This document shows positions 1-7,382 of a stretch of DNA of 49,549 bases, one piece after another. Location of the stretch: the IMG/VR virus record IMGVR_UViG_3300009151_000102, positions 1 to 49,549 of that record. The stretch is one strand, 5' to 3'. The notes under the pieces were generated by a model. The model had not been told where the DNA came from and did not search any database. It was given only the letters and a program-made list of their open reading frames with translations. Made by a program: the position numbers and the translations under genes. Position 1 is the first letter of the stretch, and each line of letters opens with the position of its first letter. This DNA comes from a virus.

Positions 1-492
1 CACTGCACCTGCGCCACCGCCGCCAGCACCACCAAGAAAACCTCCTGCTCCGCTTGAACTACCGCCATTATTTCCTTGTCCTGCTGTTCCTAAACCACCT
101 GGCGCTGTTCCCGCATTAGCTTCACCAACACCGCCACCACCTCCAGAACCACCAGGAAGACCAGCAGCTAGTGAAGAACTAATATATCCACCGCCTTTAC
201 CACCACCAATAGATATAATTGAAGTAGAAGAACCAACTATACTACTATTGTTACCACTCACTGCATTATTAGCACCTGAAGTTGCACCTGTTCCACCAGA
301 ACCTACAGTAATTGTATATGTTGCATTAACAGCACTAAATGATCCCGTAAGAAAACCACCTGCACCGCCACCGCCACCACGTTTTGAACCACCGCCACCA
401 CCACCCGCAACAACAAGATATGTAACTGCAGGAATTACAACGGGTGAATAAGCAAGTCCGCCAGTAATTATTCCTCCACCATTAATTAACAT
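1..492 (-). CDS. Glycine-rich tail adhesin-like protein, C-terminus cut by window edge
   Basis: The frame is open from ATG at 492 to the window edge (164 codons, no stop), so the C-terminus is missing. After about 30 residues containing a short hydrophobic stretch (VTYLVVAGGG) the protein is dominated by runs of glycine (GGGGGG, GGGGGAGG, GSGGGGGVG) separated by short Ser/Thr/Asn-rich strands. The VxYLVVAGGG opening followed by poly-Gly is typical of the glycine-rich domains on phage tail-tip and fibre proteins. Glycine-rich adhesins of T-even relatives (gp38 type) form polyglycine-II sandwiches that carry the host-recognition loops; the same role is inferred here. It is a paralogue of the next gene upstream (506-1399), and the ribosome site AGAGAG lies just before the start. 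It is the last visible gene of the fibre operon. Confidence 0.75.
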   Translation of the reverse strand, partial: MLINGGGIITGGLAYSPVVIPAVTYLVVAGGGGGGSKRGGGGGAGGFLTGSFSAVNATYTITVGSGGTGATSGANNAVSGNNSSIVGSSTSIISIGGGKGGGYISSSLAAGLPGGSGGGGGVGEANAGTAPGGLGTAGQGNNGGSSSGAGGFLGGAGGGGAGAV

Positions 493-505
493 TTATCATT
501 CTCTC

Positions 506-1399
506 TTAAAATGTTATTGAACCAGAAGATGTAAATTTGTATATTCTAAAACCACCAGTAACTGTGACTGTTGGTGATCCTGTATTTGCTGATGCTGCGT
601 TATAATAATCTGGATATTTTAATACTACTACACCTGAACCGCCACCGCCAGCACCTTCACCGTTTGCAGCACCACTTCCTCCGCTACCAGTATTTGCTGT
701 TCCACTCGAACCGGCTGCTCCAAACCAACCGTTGTATCTAACACCAGGTCCTCCACTAGAATAAGTAATACTAGATCCGGTGATACTATTTGAAATTCCA
801 GCACCGCCAGAAACTGGGCCCGCACCACCAGTATAATTAGCTCCCACACCGCCAGCACCACCACCACCGCCACTACCACCAAAGTTGCCACTAACATATG
901 TACCATTACCGCCATCATAACCTTGTCTTGTTGCTTCATCAATATATGTTGATCCTGAATACACTCCTTTTCCGCCCACAGCTCCAGTTGTGCCACTAGT
1001 TAATCCACTAGCGCCGCCACCACCAGAGCCGCCAGAAGTGCCTGGAGTTCGTGATGGTGCACCTCCTCCACCTCCACCATACGATAATACAGAAATTCCA
1101 GAACCACTGATAGAAGTATTTGATCCGTTATTTCCTTGTTTATTAGTGCCACTAGCTATTGCAGCACCACCAGCACCTACTGTTATTGTAAAAGTATTAC
1201 CATATGAAACTGAAGAAATTGTTGATGTTAAGTAACCACCAGCACCACCGCCACCACCACTCTCAGAAGATGAAGAACCAGTAGCTCCTGATGCACCGCC
1301 CCCTACTGCAAGATATTCCATATTAAGTATAGCGGTAACTGGTGGAGGTTCATAAAAATTAAAATTACCTCTAATAGTTGTTCCACCTCTAATTATCAT
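506..1399 (-). CDS. Glycine-rich tail adhesin-like protein (297 aa)
   Basis: A short N-terminal head (about residues 1-30, MIIRGGTTIRGNFNF) is followed by MEYLAVGGG and three blocks of glycine runs (around residues 48-55, 110-130 and 178-186) separated by Ser/Thr/Tyr-rich segments. The end (TGGFRIYKFTSSGSITF) is a non-glycine beta-like cap of the kind often found in prophage glycine-rich domain proteins. It shares the head (INGGG/IRGG... then YLVxGGG) with the gene at 1-492, indicating duplication. A start at ATG 1399 is supported by GAGAGACTATAA just upstream. Probably a distal fibre or receptor-binding component; the exact receptor cannot be inferred. The proline-rich plus-strand frames here are antisense images of the Gly codons. 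Confidence 0.75.
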   Translation of the reverse strand: MIIRGGTTIRGNFNFYEPPPVTAILNMEYLAVGGGASGATGSSSSESGGGGGAGGYLTSTISSVSYGNTFTITVGAGGAAIASGTNKQGNNGSNTSISGSGISVLSYGGGGGGAPSRTPGTSGGSGGGGASGLTSGTTGAVGGKGVYSGSTYIDEATRQGYDGGNGTYVSGNFGGSGGGGGAGGVGANYTGGAGPVSGGAGISNSITGSSITYSSGGPGVRYNGWFGAAGSSGTANTGSGGSGAANGEGAGGGGSGVVVLKYPDYYNAASANTGSPTVTVTGGFRIYKFTSSGSITF

Positions 1400-1415
1400 T
1401 TATAGTCTCTCATTA

Positions 1416-1793
1416 TTATGTTGTAATTTCTAGAAGTTTCCAGTTAATAGTTTCTTCATCCCAATCATATAATTTACCATCTGTTGGATAAGGTATTGGT
1501 GATTCCCATAAGAATGTAGTTGAATTTAATGTCCAACTAGCAAATGGTTTTGGTGGATAAAATACATCCAATTCACTATCATAAATGTAACCAATGCCTG
1601 CATAGTTACCACGCATAGCAGGTTTATCATCAGGTTCATTTGTGATTGGATCATAGTGTATTCCACCTCTTGTGTTATAGGATGTTTGAATCCATAATGA
1701 AGGATTACCAAATAAACCGGTATCAATTACATCTTGTTCTACTACTATTACTTGAGTAACAATACCACCTTCCACTTTTGCAAAATGACTCAT
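1416..1793 (-). CDS. Conserved phage protein of unknown function (125 aa)
   Basis: This small globular-looking protein begins MSHFAKVEGGIVTQVIVV and contains WIQTSYNTRGGIHYDP, RGNYAGIGYIYD and FYPPKPFASWTLN, a recognisable signature of a protein often found beside tail-fibre genes in cyanophages, pelagiphages and related T4-like phages. The Trp/Tyr-rich, beta-prone sequence fits a virion-associated or fibre-accessory role, but no function is established that I know of. A strong ribosome site (AGGAGA) precedes ATG 1793. It lies between the glycine-rich adhesins and a small unknown gene in one minus-strand operon. Confidence 0.75.
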   Translation of the reverse strand: MSHFAKVEGGIVTQVIVVEQDVIDTGLFGNPSLWIQTSYNTRGGIHYDPITNEPDDKPAMRGNYAGIGYIYDSELDVFYPPKPFASWTLNSTTFLWESPIPYPTDGKLYDWDEETINWKLLEITT

Positions 1794-1813
1794 ATTTTTT
1801 TCTCCTATTACTT

Positions 1814-1996
1814 TTATCCTGTAGAATAATTATTATATGTATCACTAGGTGTTAAAATTGTTGGATCAGTGCTTGGATCAGATTCAATATATAATATTTT
1901 TACTGCACCAATATCATTTAAACTTGATATTAAATTGGCATATGAACCCTCAAATGTTATAACTTCAGAACATATATTGTAAGTTAAAGTAGCCAT
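1814..1996 (-). CDS. Small hypothetical protein (60 aa)
   Basis: A 60-residue acidic ORF with no motif I recognise. It starts at ATG 1996, one base beyond the stop of the preceding structural gene, so translation is probably coupled; the leader overlaps that gene's end. Its position in a tightly packed fibre operon, with only about 20 bases to the next gene, supports it being real. Possibly a fibre assembly factor or small virion protein, but nothing in the sequence shows this. Confidence 0.55.
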   Translation of the reverse strand: MATLTYNICSEVITFEGSYANLISSLNDIGAVKILYIESDPSTDPTILTPSDTYNNYSTG

Positions 1997-1997
1997 A

Positions 1998-3059
1998 TTA
2001 TGTAGCGTTCGTTTGTATAATTACACCATACTTGGTGCAGACATTAAAGAATGTGTATGTATTATCATTAAGACTAACCGTGTCTCCAGTTGTTCCCATA
2101 CCACCAGTTGTCCAATAAATTGGAACAACACCTGTAACATATTGTGTTGGATATCCTATTTGCTGCATACTATAAAATACTGGTGATACAACATATTTTG
2201 GATTACCTGATGCATCAATTGTATTTGTTCTACGACCAGTTCCCGTTTGAGCAATAGTTAATGTTGCTGCTGTGTTTGTACCTATATCATATATTGGATA
2301 ATTAGTTCCACCATTTGGATTAGTTACATTACTAGTAAAAGCAGCTATACCCCAAGTGACTGCTGTGGAAGCAGTTGAGTATAATGTTGCTCCAGAAGTT
2401 GTATATGTAGTTAAAGCACTTGCTGATGTTCCTGCATAATGATTATACATTACAAATGGTGCAGTACCATAAAATGTGTGAGCATTAGTCATTGACGATT
2501 CCCACAATCCAACCATTCCCACATTTTCACAAATTAATGTGCAATGTCTTTGATTGGCAATAAGATAATAAGTTTGACTAGTAGAACCAAAACTTGAAGT
2601 TAAACCGTAAGTATCTCTAGTAGCTATGTTTGCAGCAGTAGAATTAATATATAATCTAGGCGTTTCACCCGTAACAACTCCTACTGATGATGCATTTGAA
2701 CCGGCAGTAACGGTAAAACCTGCATTAAACGATGTATTACTAGAATAATTATATGGATTTAATGTAATATATTTTAATGCTGAACCAGAAAGACATGGTG
2801 CTGAAAAACAAAAGTTCCATGATGTTCCATCGGGTGCAGTAGTTTCACTAGATGTTGCAATTGTTGGTCGGTCTACAGAATGATTACTACCAACATAAGT
2901 CCATCCTGCAGCGGTTGAATCAAATATGACAGAAGATGATTGAGAAAATCCACTCAACAAACTTGTGCTTGGTGAAGAGTTGGTTATTAATCTTCCAATG
3001 TCTCTTAAATAAAACAATGGATTAACATAGGTTGATGGAGTTACTAATTTTGCATACAT
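1998..3059 (-). CDS. Structural/adhesin-like protein, paralogue A (353 aa)
   Basis: Beta-rich, Ser/Thr/Tyr-rich protein with no lysine-rich or catalytic motif. It is clearly homologous along its whole length to the neighbouring 350-aa protein (3072-4124). Shared blocks include RDIGRLIT near residue 20, GWTYVGSNH near 53, CFSAPCLSGSALKY near 85, SSMTNAH followed by FYGTAPFV or YYGTAPFV near 190, and IGYPTQYVTGV near 305. It starts with ATG 3059 after AGGAAAATAAT. The location among fibre genes and the lack of enzymatic motifs point to a virion surface protein. No family name is certain; similar proteins are known in T4-like marine phages as hypothetical structural proteins. Confidence 0.7.
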   Translation of the reverse strand: MYAKLVTPSTYVNPLFYLRDIGRLITNSSPSTSLLSGFSQSSSVIFDSTAAGWTYVGSNHSVDRPTIATSSETTAPDGTSWNFCFSAPCLSGSALKYITLNPYNYSSNTSFNAGFTVTAGSNASSVGVVTGETPRLYINSTAANIATRDTYGLTSSFGSTSQTYYLIANQRHCTLICENVGMVGLWESSMTNAHTFYGTAPFVMYNHYAGTSASALTTYTTSGATLYSTASTAVTWGIAAFTSNVTNPNGGTNYPIYDIGTNTAATLTIAQTGTGRRTNTIDASGNPKYVVSPVFYSMQQIGYPTQYVTGVVPIYWTTGGMGTTGDTVSLNDNTYTFFNVCTKYGVIIQTNAT

Positions 3060-3071
3060 ATTATTTTCCTG

Positions 3072-4124
3072 TTAACCTGCTACATTAACTATTAAACCAA
3101 ATTTTGTAGATACGTCAATAAACGCATAATCTACTCCATTGACACTAATAGTATCACCGGTACTTCCTATAGAAGGTTTAGTAAGATATACTGGCGTTAC
3201 ACCCGTAACATACTGTGTTGGATAACCTATTTTATCCATTGAATAGAATATAGGTTGCACAACATATTTTGGATTTCCTCCCGAATCAATAGTGCCGCTT
3301 CTTAGTGTAGTAGAAGTTGTTGCTTGGACTAAATGAAACCCGGTTAAATTATTTGTTGCCAAATCATATACACCATAATTAGTTCCTGTATTTGGATCAG
3401 TTACATTAAATGTGTTAGCAAATAAAGCCCAATTACCACTAGCAGTATATACTGTAGGTGTGATTGCTGTTCCTATTGCAGAAATTGCAGAAATATTTCT
3501 ATGTGTAAGTGATACGAAAGGTGCTGTGCCATAATAATTATGAGCATTAGTCATTGACGATTCCCATATAGCACCTAAACTATTTCCATCTAATAGAATT
3601 GTTAAATGCCTTGCACTTGCTATTATATAATAAACTGTACCAGCTGCACATGAAAAAGATAATGATGTGTTATTTGCATTTAGTCCTGAAGTGGAAATAG
3701 TTCCATTAGTATACAAACGAGCACTTTCATTTGTAACAACACCTAGAGATGATGCACTGCTTGCTCCAGTAAGACACCATCCATTTGGATAAGTACCAAC
3801 ACCTTGATTAAGACCGTAGTTATATACACTAAATATAGCATACTTCAATGCAGAACCAGAGAGGCATGGTGCTGAAAAACAAAGATTCCATTGAGCGCCA
3901 TCACCAATTGTGCTACCATCTCCAATTGTTGGTCGATCTGCTGCATGATTGCTACCAACATAAGTCCATCCTGCTGGTGTTGCATCATATACAACAGACG
4001 AAGCAACATTGAATGCCTGTAATAGACTTGTGCTTGGAGTAGCTGAAGTTATTAATCTTCCTATATCTCTCATTATTCCTGTAGAGAAAACATTAGAAGA
4101 ACCAATTACTAATTTAGCAAACAT
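3072..4124 (-). CDS. Structural/adhesin-like protein, paralogue B (350 aa)
   Basis: Homologue of the following 353-aa gene, with the same ordered motifs (RDIGRLIT, GWTYVGSNHAADRPT, CFSAPCLSGSALKY, SSMTNAHNYYGTAPFV, NPKYVVQPIFYSM, IGYPTQYVTGV). The conserved ends and diverged middle suggest tandem duplication followed by divergence of an exposed region. The ribosome site GAAGGAT lies upstream of ATG 4124. Function is inferred only as a virion component, possibly surface exposed or host-binding. Confidence 0.7.
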   Translation of the reverse strand: MFAKLVIGSSNVFSTGIMRDIGRLITSATPSTSLLQAFNVASSVVYDATPAGWTYVGSNHAADRPTIGDGSTIGDGAQWNLCFSAPCLSGSALKYAIFSVYNYGLNQGVGTYPNGWCLTGASSASSLGVVTNESARLYTNGTISTSGLNANNTSLSFSCAAGTVYYIIASARHLTILLDGNSLGAIWESSMTNAHNYYGTAPFVSLTHRNISAISAIGTAITPTVYTASGNWALFANTFNVTDPNTGTNYGVYDLATNNLTGFHLVQATTSTTLRSGTIDSGGNPKYVVQPIFYSMDKIGYPTQYVTGVTPVYLTKPSIGSTGDTISVNGVDYAFIDVSTKFGLIVNVAG

Positions 4125-4126
4125 TT

Positions 4127-4342
4127 CTATAATCCTTCAGGTGTATAAAACACATTAATTTTTTCATCAGTAAAACTTAAAATTTCATTAGATGGTGTAA
4201 TAAAATATAAAATAAATTTAACAACCAAATAGTTAAAACTTATTGATTTTTCTTGCATTAAAGATTGCAATTCACTAATTTCTCCACTATATGTATAGAT
4301 TATACAACCATTAAAATATTCTTTAATTTCGTCATTTGTCAT
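4127..4342 (-). CDS. Small hypothetical protein (71 aa)
   Basis: Small protein starting MTNDEIKEYFNG, with alternating hydrophobic stretches (YLVVKFILYFIT near residue 39) that could be a beta-sheet core or a marginal membrane segment. GGGAT precedes ATG 4342, and the stop is 2 bases from the next start, as expected within a compact operon. Function unknown; possibly a fibre chaperone or accessory protein, judged by position only. Confidence 0.6.
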   Translation of the reverse strand: MTNDEIKEYFNGCIIYTYSGEISELQSLMQEKSISFNYLVVKFILYFITPSNEILSFTDEKINVFYTPEGL

Positions 4343-4343
4343 T

Positions 4344-4823
4344 TTAATATCCCGAATAATATGTATAAGTAATTGCTATTTTTTGACCAGGTTGACCAAT
4401 ACCAACTTGCGTAATATCCCAAAATAAATAATTACCTGCAGAAATTGATATAGATTGACTGACTGTATTAGATTGACCTAAATTATAGTAATAATTTTTT
4501 AATCCTGGTACTAAATTAACTGTAGCAACAGTAGAAGAAACATCATAATCCGTTCCAGTTTTAAAAGTTAATATAATATTCTGATTTGTTGGTGTTGATG
4601 TTGTTGTAGCTTGAATAGTTGTTAATAATGCGGGACCTGCAAATCTTAATCCATTTCCAACATTCAATGCTACTTTAGCTGTTCCTGATTGAGATGTGCT
4701 AACAGTTAAAGGTTTTGAACCAGCAATTAATTTTGAAGCATCAGCCGAACTAACACTAACAACATTATTAAAAATTTTTCCAATTGTTGTATCGATTAAC
4801 ACACTTCTCGTTCTTGTTGTCAT
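4344..4823 (-). CDS. Hypothetical virion-associated protein (159 aa)
   Basis: I use the ATG at 4823, which overlaps the stop of the upstream fibre gene as TAATG (translational coupling), rather than the TTG at 4862 that would add 13 residues. The protein (MTTRTRSVLIDTTIGKIF...) is Ser/Thr-rich and predicted all-beta, ending in YTYYSGY. It looks like a compact beta-sandwich such as those at fibre ends, but no family is recognised. Its position directly after a large fibre protein suggests a fibre-tip or fibre-associated subunit. Confidence 0.65.
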   Translation of the reverse strand: MTTRTRSVLIDTTIGKIFNNVVSVSSADASKLIAGSKPLTVSTSQSGTAKVALNVGNGLRFAGPALLTTIQATTTSTPTNQNIILTFKTGTDYDVSSTVATVNLVPGLKNYYYNLGQSNTVSQSISISAGNYLFWDITQVGIGQPGQKIAITYTYYSGY

Positions 4824-6682
4824 TATTGTAATACCTCTACAGTTTTTACATGAGCTACCCAACGAACATTTGAACTTGCTGCACCAGTGACGTAAATGTT
4901 TACTGTATCCGTTGTATTATTCGCTCTTGCATCTATTGACCAAGTTCCAATATCTCTATGAATAACTATTTCATATAATGATCCAGCATCAGATGCTATT
5001 CCAGAATTATTTATTGCAACACCCTTTAAATGAAATGCTGCATTTTGATTTGTAACATCTGTTCTTCTTCCAACTATATCTACAGTATAAAACATTGTAG
5101 AATTTGATGAAATTGATATTCTATTATTACCATCAATCAACAACTCTGTTTCTGTAGCATTAGTTGTTGTTCCTCTTAATATATAATCTTTAACAATGCT
5201 GTCACCAGATGAAGAAAAGTTACCAGTAGTTAGTGTTAATCCATTTGCAGTAGCAGTAAGTGTAGTATTTGAAAGTGTGATAGAATTGCCAGATGCTGTA
5301 GAACCAGAGTTTGTTCCAGAACCGGCAAATATAGTAGAAATTTCTATAGGTGCATTATTTCCAGGTGCAGATGTAAATGTTAATACTGATCCTGATATAC
5401 TATATGTAGTTTTTGGTTGAAATAAACCACCAACAGAGACTAGTGTATAATTTATATTGGATGGTGTTGTGCTTAATGAATATACAGTTTGAGAACCACT
5501 TCCTGTAAAATTATCTACAGTTATTGATATTGGTGCTATTGTATTTGCAACAGCAAAAGCAGCATTAGCATAAACACCTGCACTATTAGCTGCTTGATAT
5601 GCACTATTGGCGTATGAACCAGAAGTTACTGATCTTTGGTCTGCAGTATTAGCTGCAGTAAATGCACCGTTAGCATATGATGATGCAGATGTTATGTTTG
5701 TATTCTGTTGTGCATTAACACCATAGAAATAACTATTAGATGTGTTTGCAAATGAATATGCACTATATGCATAAGTATTTACTGTATTGGCAAATGTAAA
5801 TGCACCATTTGCATAACTTGATGCACTATTTGCAGCACTTCTTGCCCAAGAGTCTGGACTACCTGTATTTGCCTGTGCGTATGCACTATTAGCATAACTA
5901 CCTGCACTGTTAGCTGCATCTCTTGCCCATGAATCAGTTGCAGACCCGCCAGTATTTGCAGCTGCAAAAGCAGCGTTAGCATAAACACCTGCACTATTGG
6001 CAACTTGATACGCAGCATTAGTTTTATCAAATATGGATGAACCATCAAATGTTATACTTTGTGGAGATGCATTTCCATTTGCAGTAATTGTAATACCATT
6101 AGTTGGTAAGAAATTAACTGTATCAAGACCTTGCGCTGTTAGGTATGTTGTACCGTTTACTTTCCAGTATTTGAAAGTAGAATTTATTCCAACTTTAACA
6201 ATACCTTGAGATAATGCATTTACATTAAAACCAGAATCAACATCAAATCTAAGAGCAGATACATTAGATACAACATTACTTACATTACCCGAAGTATCAA
6301 TTAAACTTACAGTAAGGTTGTTTGTATTTGCAGCACTGTATTGACGTGAACCATCACCAAACAATATATAATTATTAACTGTTGCAATATTTGAAGTTAA
6401 ATTACCAGCAGTTAATAACCCATCAGATTTATTAAATGTTAATCTAGAATTGCCAGCAAAAATACCTGAATCATTAAATTGGATTTCTTTATTCAGTCCA
6501 GAAGGTTGTGTATTTGTAATTGAACCTAAAGTATTGGATGCAGTTTTATAATAGAGAATACCATCAGCATAATTGATTGTTAATTCGCCATTAGCAAGAG
6601 ATGCTACAGTTGGGACGTTTCCTGTATTTCCAGAGGAACGTAATGTAATTACTGTATTTGCTATTGCTGGTGGTCCTGACAT
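4823..6682 (-). CDS. Tail fibre protein with Ala/Asn heptad repeats (619 aa)
   Basis: Fibre-like protein. The N-terminal about 90 residues (ITLRSSGNTGNVPTVASLANGELTINYADG) match the short repeat-like attachment domain common in T4-like marine phage fibres. Residues about 210-380 are made of near-perfect seven-residue units in the style of SYANSAY/xAANTAx with an invariant Asn. The C-terminal part is beta-rich (a PITLS-type segment and a final domain with a lone FHLKG). Ala/Asn heptads of this kind suggest a trimeric coiled-coil shaft. The start ATG 6682 overlaps the stop of the upstream coiled-coil gene (TAATG). Likely role: tail or baseplate-attached fibre for adsorption. Confidence 0.75.
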   Translation of the reverse strand: MSGPPAIANTVITLRSSGNTGNVPTVASLANGELTINYADGILYYKTASNTLGSITNTQPSGLNKEIQFNDSGIFAGNSRLTFNKSDGLLTAGNLTSNIATVNNYILFGDGSRQYSAANTNNLTVSLIDTSGNVSNVVSNVSALRFDVDSGFNVNALSQGIVKVGINSTFKYWKVNGTTYLTAQGLDTVNFLPTNGITITANGNASPQSITFDGSSIFDKTNAAYQVANSAGVYANAAFAAANTGGSATDSWARDAANSAGSYANSAYAQANTGSPDSWARSAANSASSYANGAFTFANTVNTYAYSAYSFANTSNSYFYGVNAQQNTNITSASSYANGAFTAANTADQRSVTSGSYANSAYQAANSAGVYANAAFAVANTIAPISITVDNFTGSGSQTVYSLSTTPSNINYTLVSVGGLFQPKTTYSISGSVLTFTSAPGNNAPIEISTIFAGSGTNSGSTASGNSITLSNTTLTATANGLTLTTGNFSSSGDSIVKDYILRGTTTNATETELLIDGNNRISISSNSTMFYTVDIVGRRTDVTNQNAAFHLKGVAINNSGIASDAGSLYEIVIHRDIGTWSIDARANNTTDTVNIYVTGAASSNVRWVAHVKTVEVLQ

Positions 6683-7359
6683 TAAAACGAACCGCCCGGA
6701 GATTCAATTTTTAATTCTACATCATCGGTTAGTATATTATCAGTAGATTGCATCATACTTGTTGTCTTTTTTTTCTTTATATTAGGAATTGATTTTTCTA
6801 ACTGTATAATATAATCGTTTTTAGTATTTAGTTGTTCTTCCAAATCCTTTATTCTAGACTCAAGTTTGATTTTTTCAGTGTTTAATACAGATTCAAGATT
6901 GTTTTTTTGATTAGTTAAATTAGAAATTTCATCATTCTTTACTCTGATATCATTTTCTAATCTGGCTTTTTCCTGATATTGACCATTAACTTCATTTTGC
7001 AATCTATTCTTTTCATTATTTAAATTTGAAATCTGTTCATCTTTAGATTTAACAGTATTTTCTAAATTGGTTTTTTCTTCTAATAATTTATTTTTTTCAT
7101 TGTTTAAATCCAATTCAATAGAAGATAACTTCTGATTTAATTTATTTTCTAAATCAGTTTTCTCTTCTATTAATTTGGATATTTCAAGTTTTATGGTTTC
7201 ATAGTCACCGACTTTCTTTTCATATGAGTCGGTGATTATCTTTACATCTTCTTCTTGCAATGCCATTTTAGTCTGAAACAATAAATTCTGTTTCAATACG
7301 GCATTAAAATTATCAAATGTTACATCATTGTGTTTCTTTAAAAAACGAGTTTCTGACAT
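6682..7359 (-). CDS. Long coiled-coil protein ending in GGSF (225 aa)
   Basis: Residues about 35-195 are almost wholly charged heptads (runs such as EKTDLENKL, NNEKNRLQNEV, KDLEEQLNTKN), a long parallel coiled coil. A basic KKKK cluster near residue 197 and an acidic C-terminus ending SPGGSF follow. The N-terminus (MSETRFLKKHNDVTFDNFNAVL) could be an anchor. It lies between two fibre genes and shares the terminal GG-S/N-F tag with two neighbours. No enzyme motif. It may be a fibre assembly scaffold or a structural rod. A ribosome site AAAGGAT precedes ATG 7359. Confidence 0.7.
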   Translation of the reverse strand: MSETRFLKKHNDVTFDNFNAVLKQNLLFQTKMALQEEDVKIITDSYEKKVGDYETIKLEISKLIEEKTDLENKLNQKLSSIELDLNNEKNKLLEEKTNLENTVKSKDEQISNLNNEKNRLQNEVNGQYQEKARLENDIRVKNDEISNLTNQKNNLESVLNTEKIKLESRIKDLEEQLNTKNDYIIQLEKSIPNIKKKKTTSMMQSTDNILTDDVELKIESPGGSF

Positions 7360-7382
7360 TATAAAATCCTTTCATGATATTT

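Noticed and set aside
248-1235. Proline-rich plus-strand frames (67 aa at 248-451, 81 aa at 990-1235)
   Set aside because: They are reverse images of Gly codons (GGN read as CCN) in the minus-strand adhesins and have no ribosome site or gene-like context.
4824-4862. TTG start at 4862 for the protein at 4344-4823
   Set aside because: ATG 4823 overlaps the upstream stop as TAATG and the added residues (GSSCKNCRGITI) are antisense to nothing and lie inside the upstream fibre frame; coupled ATG is simpler.
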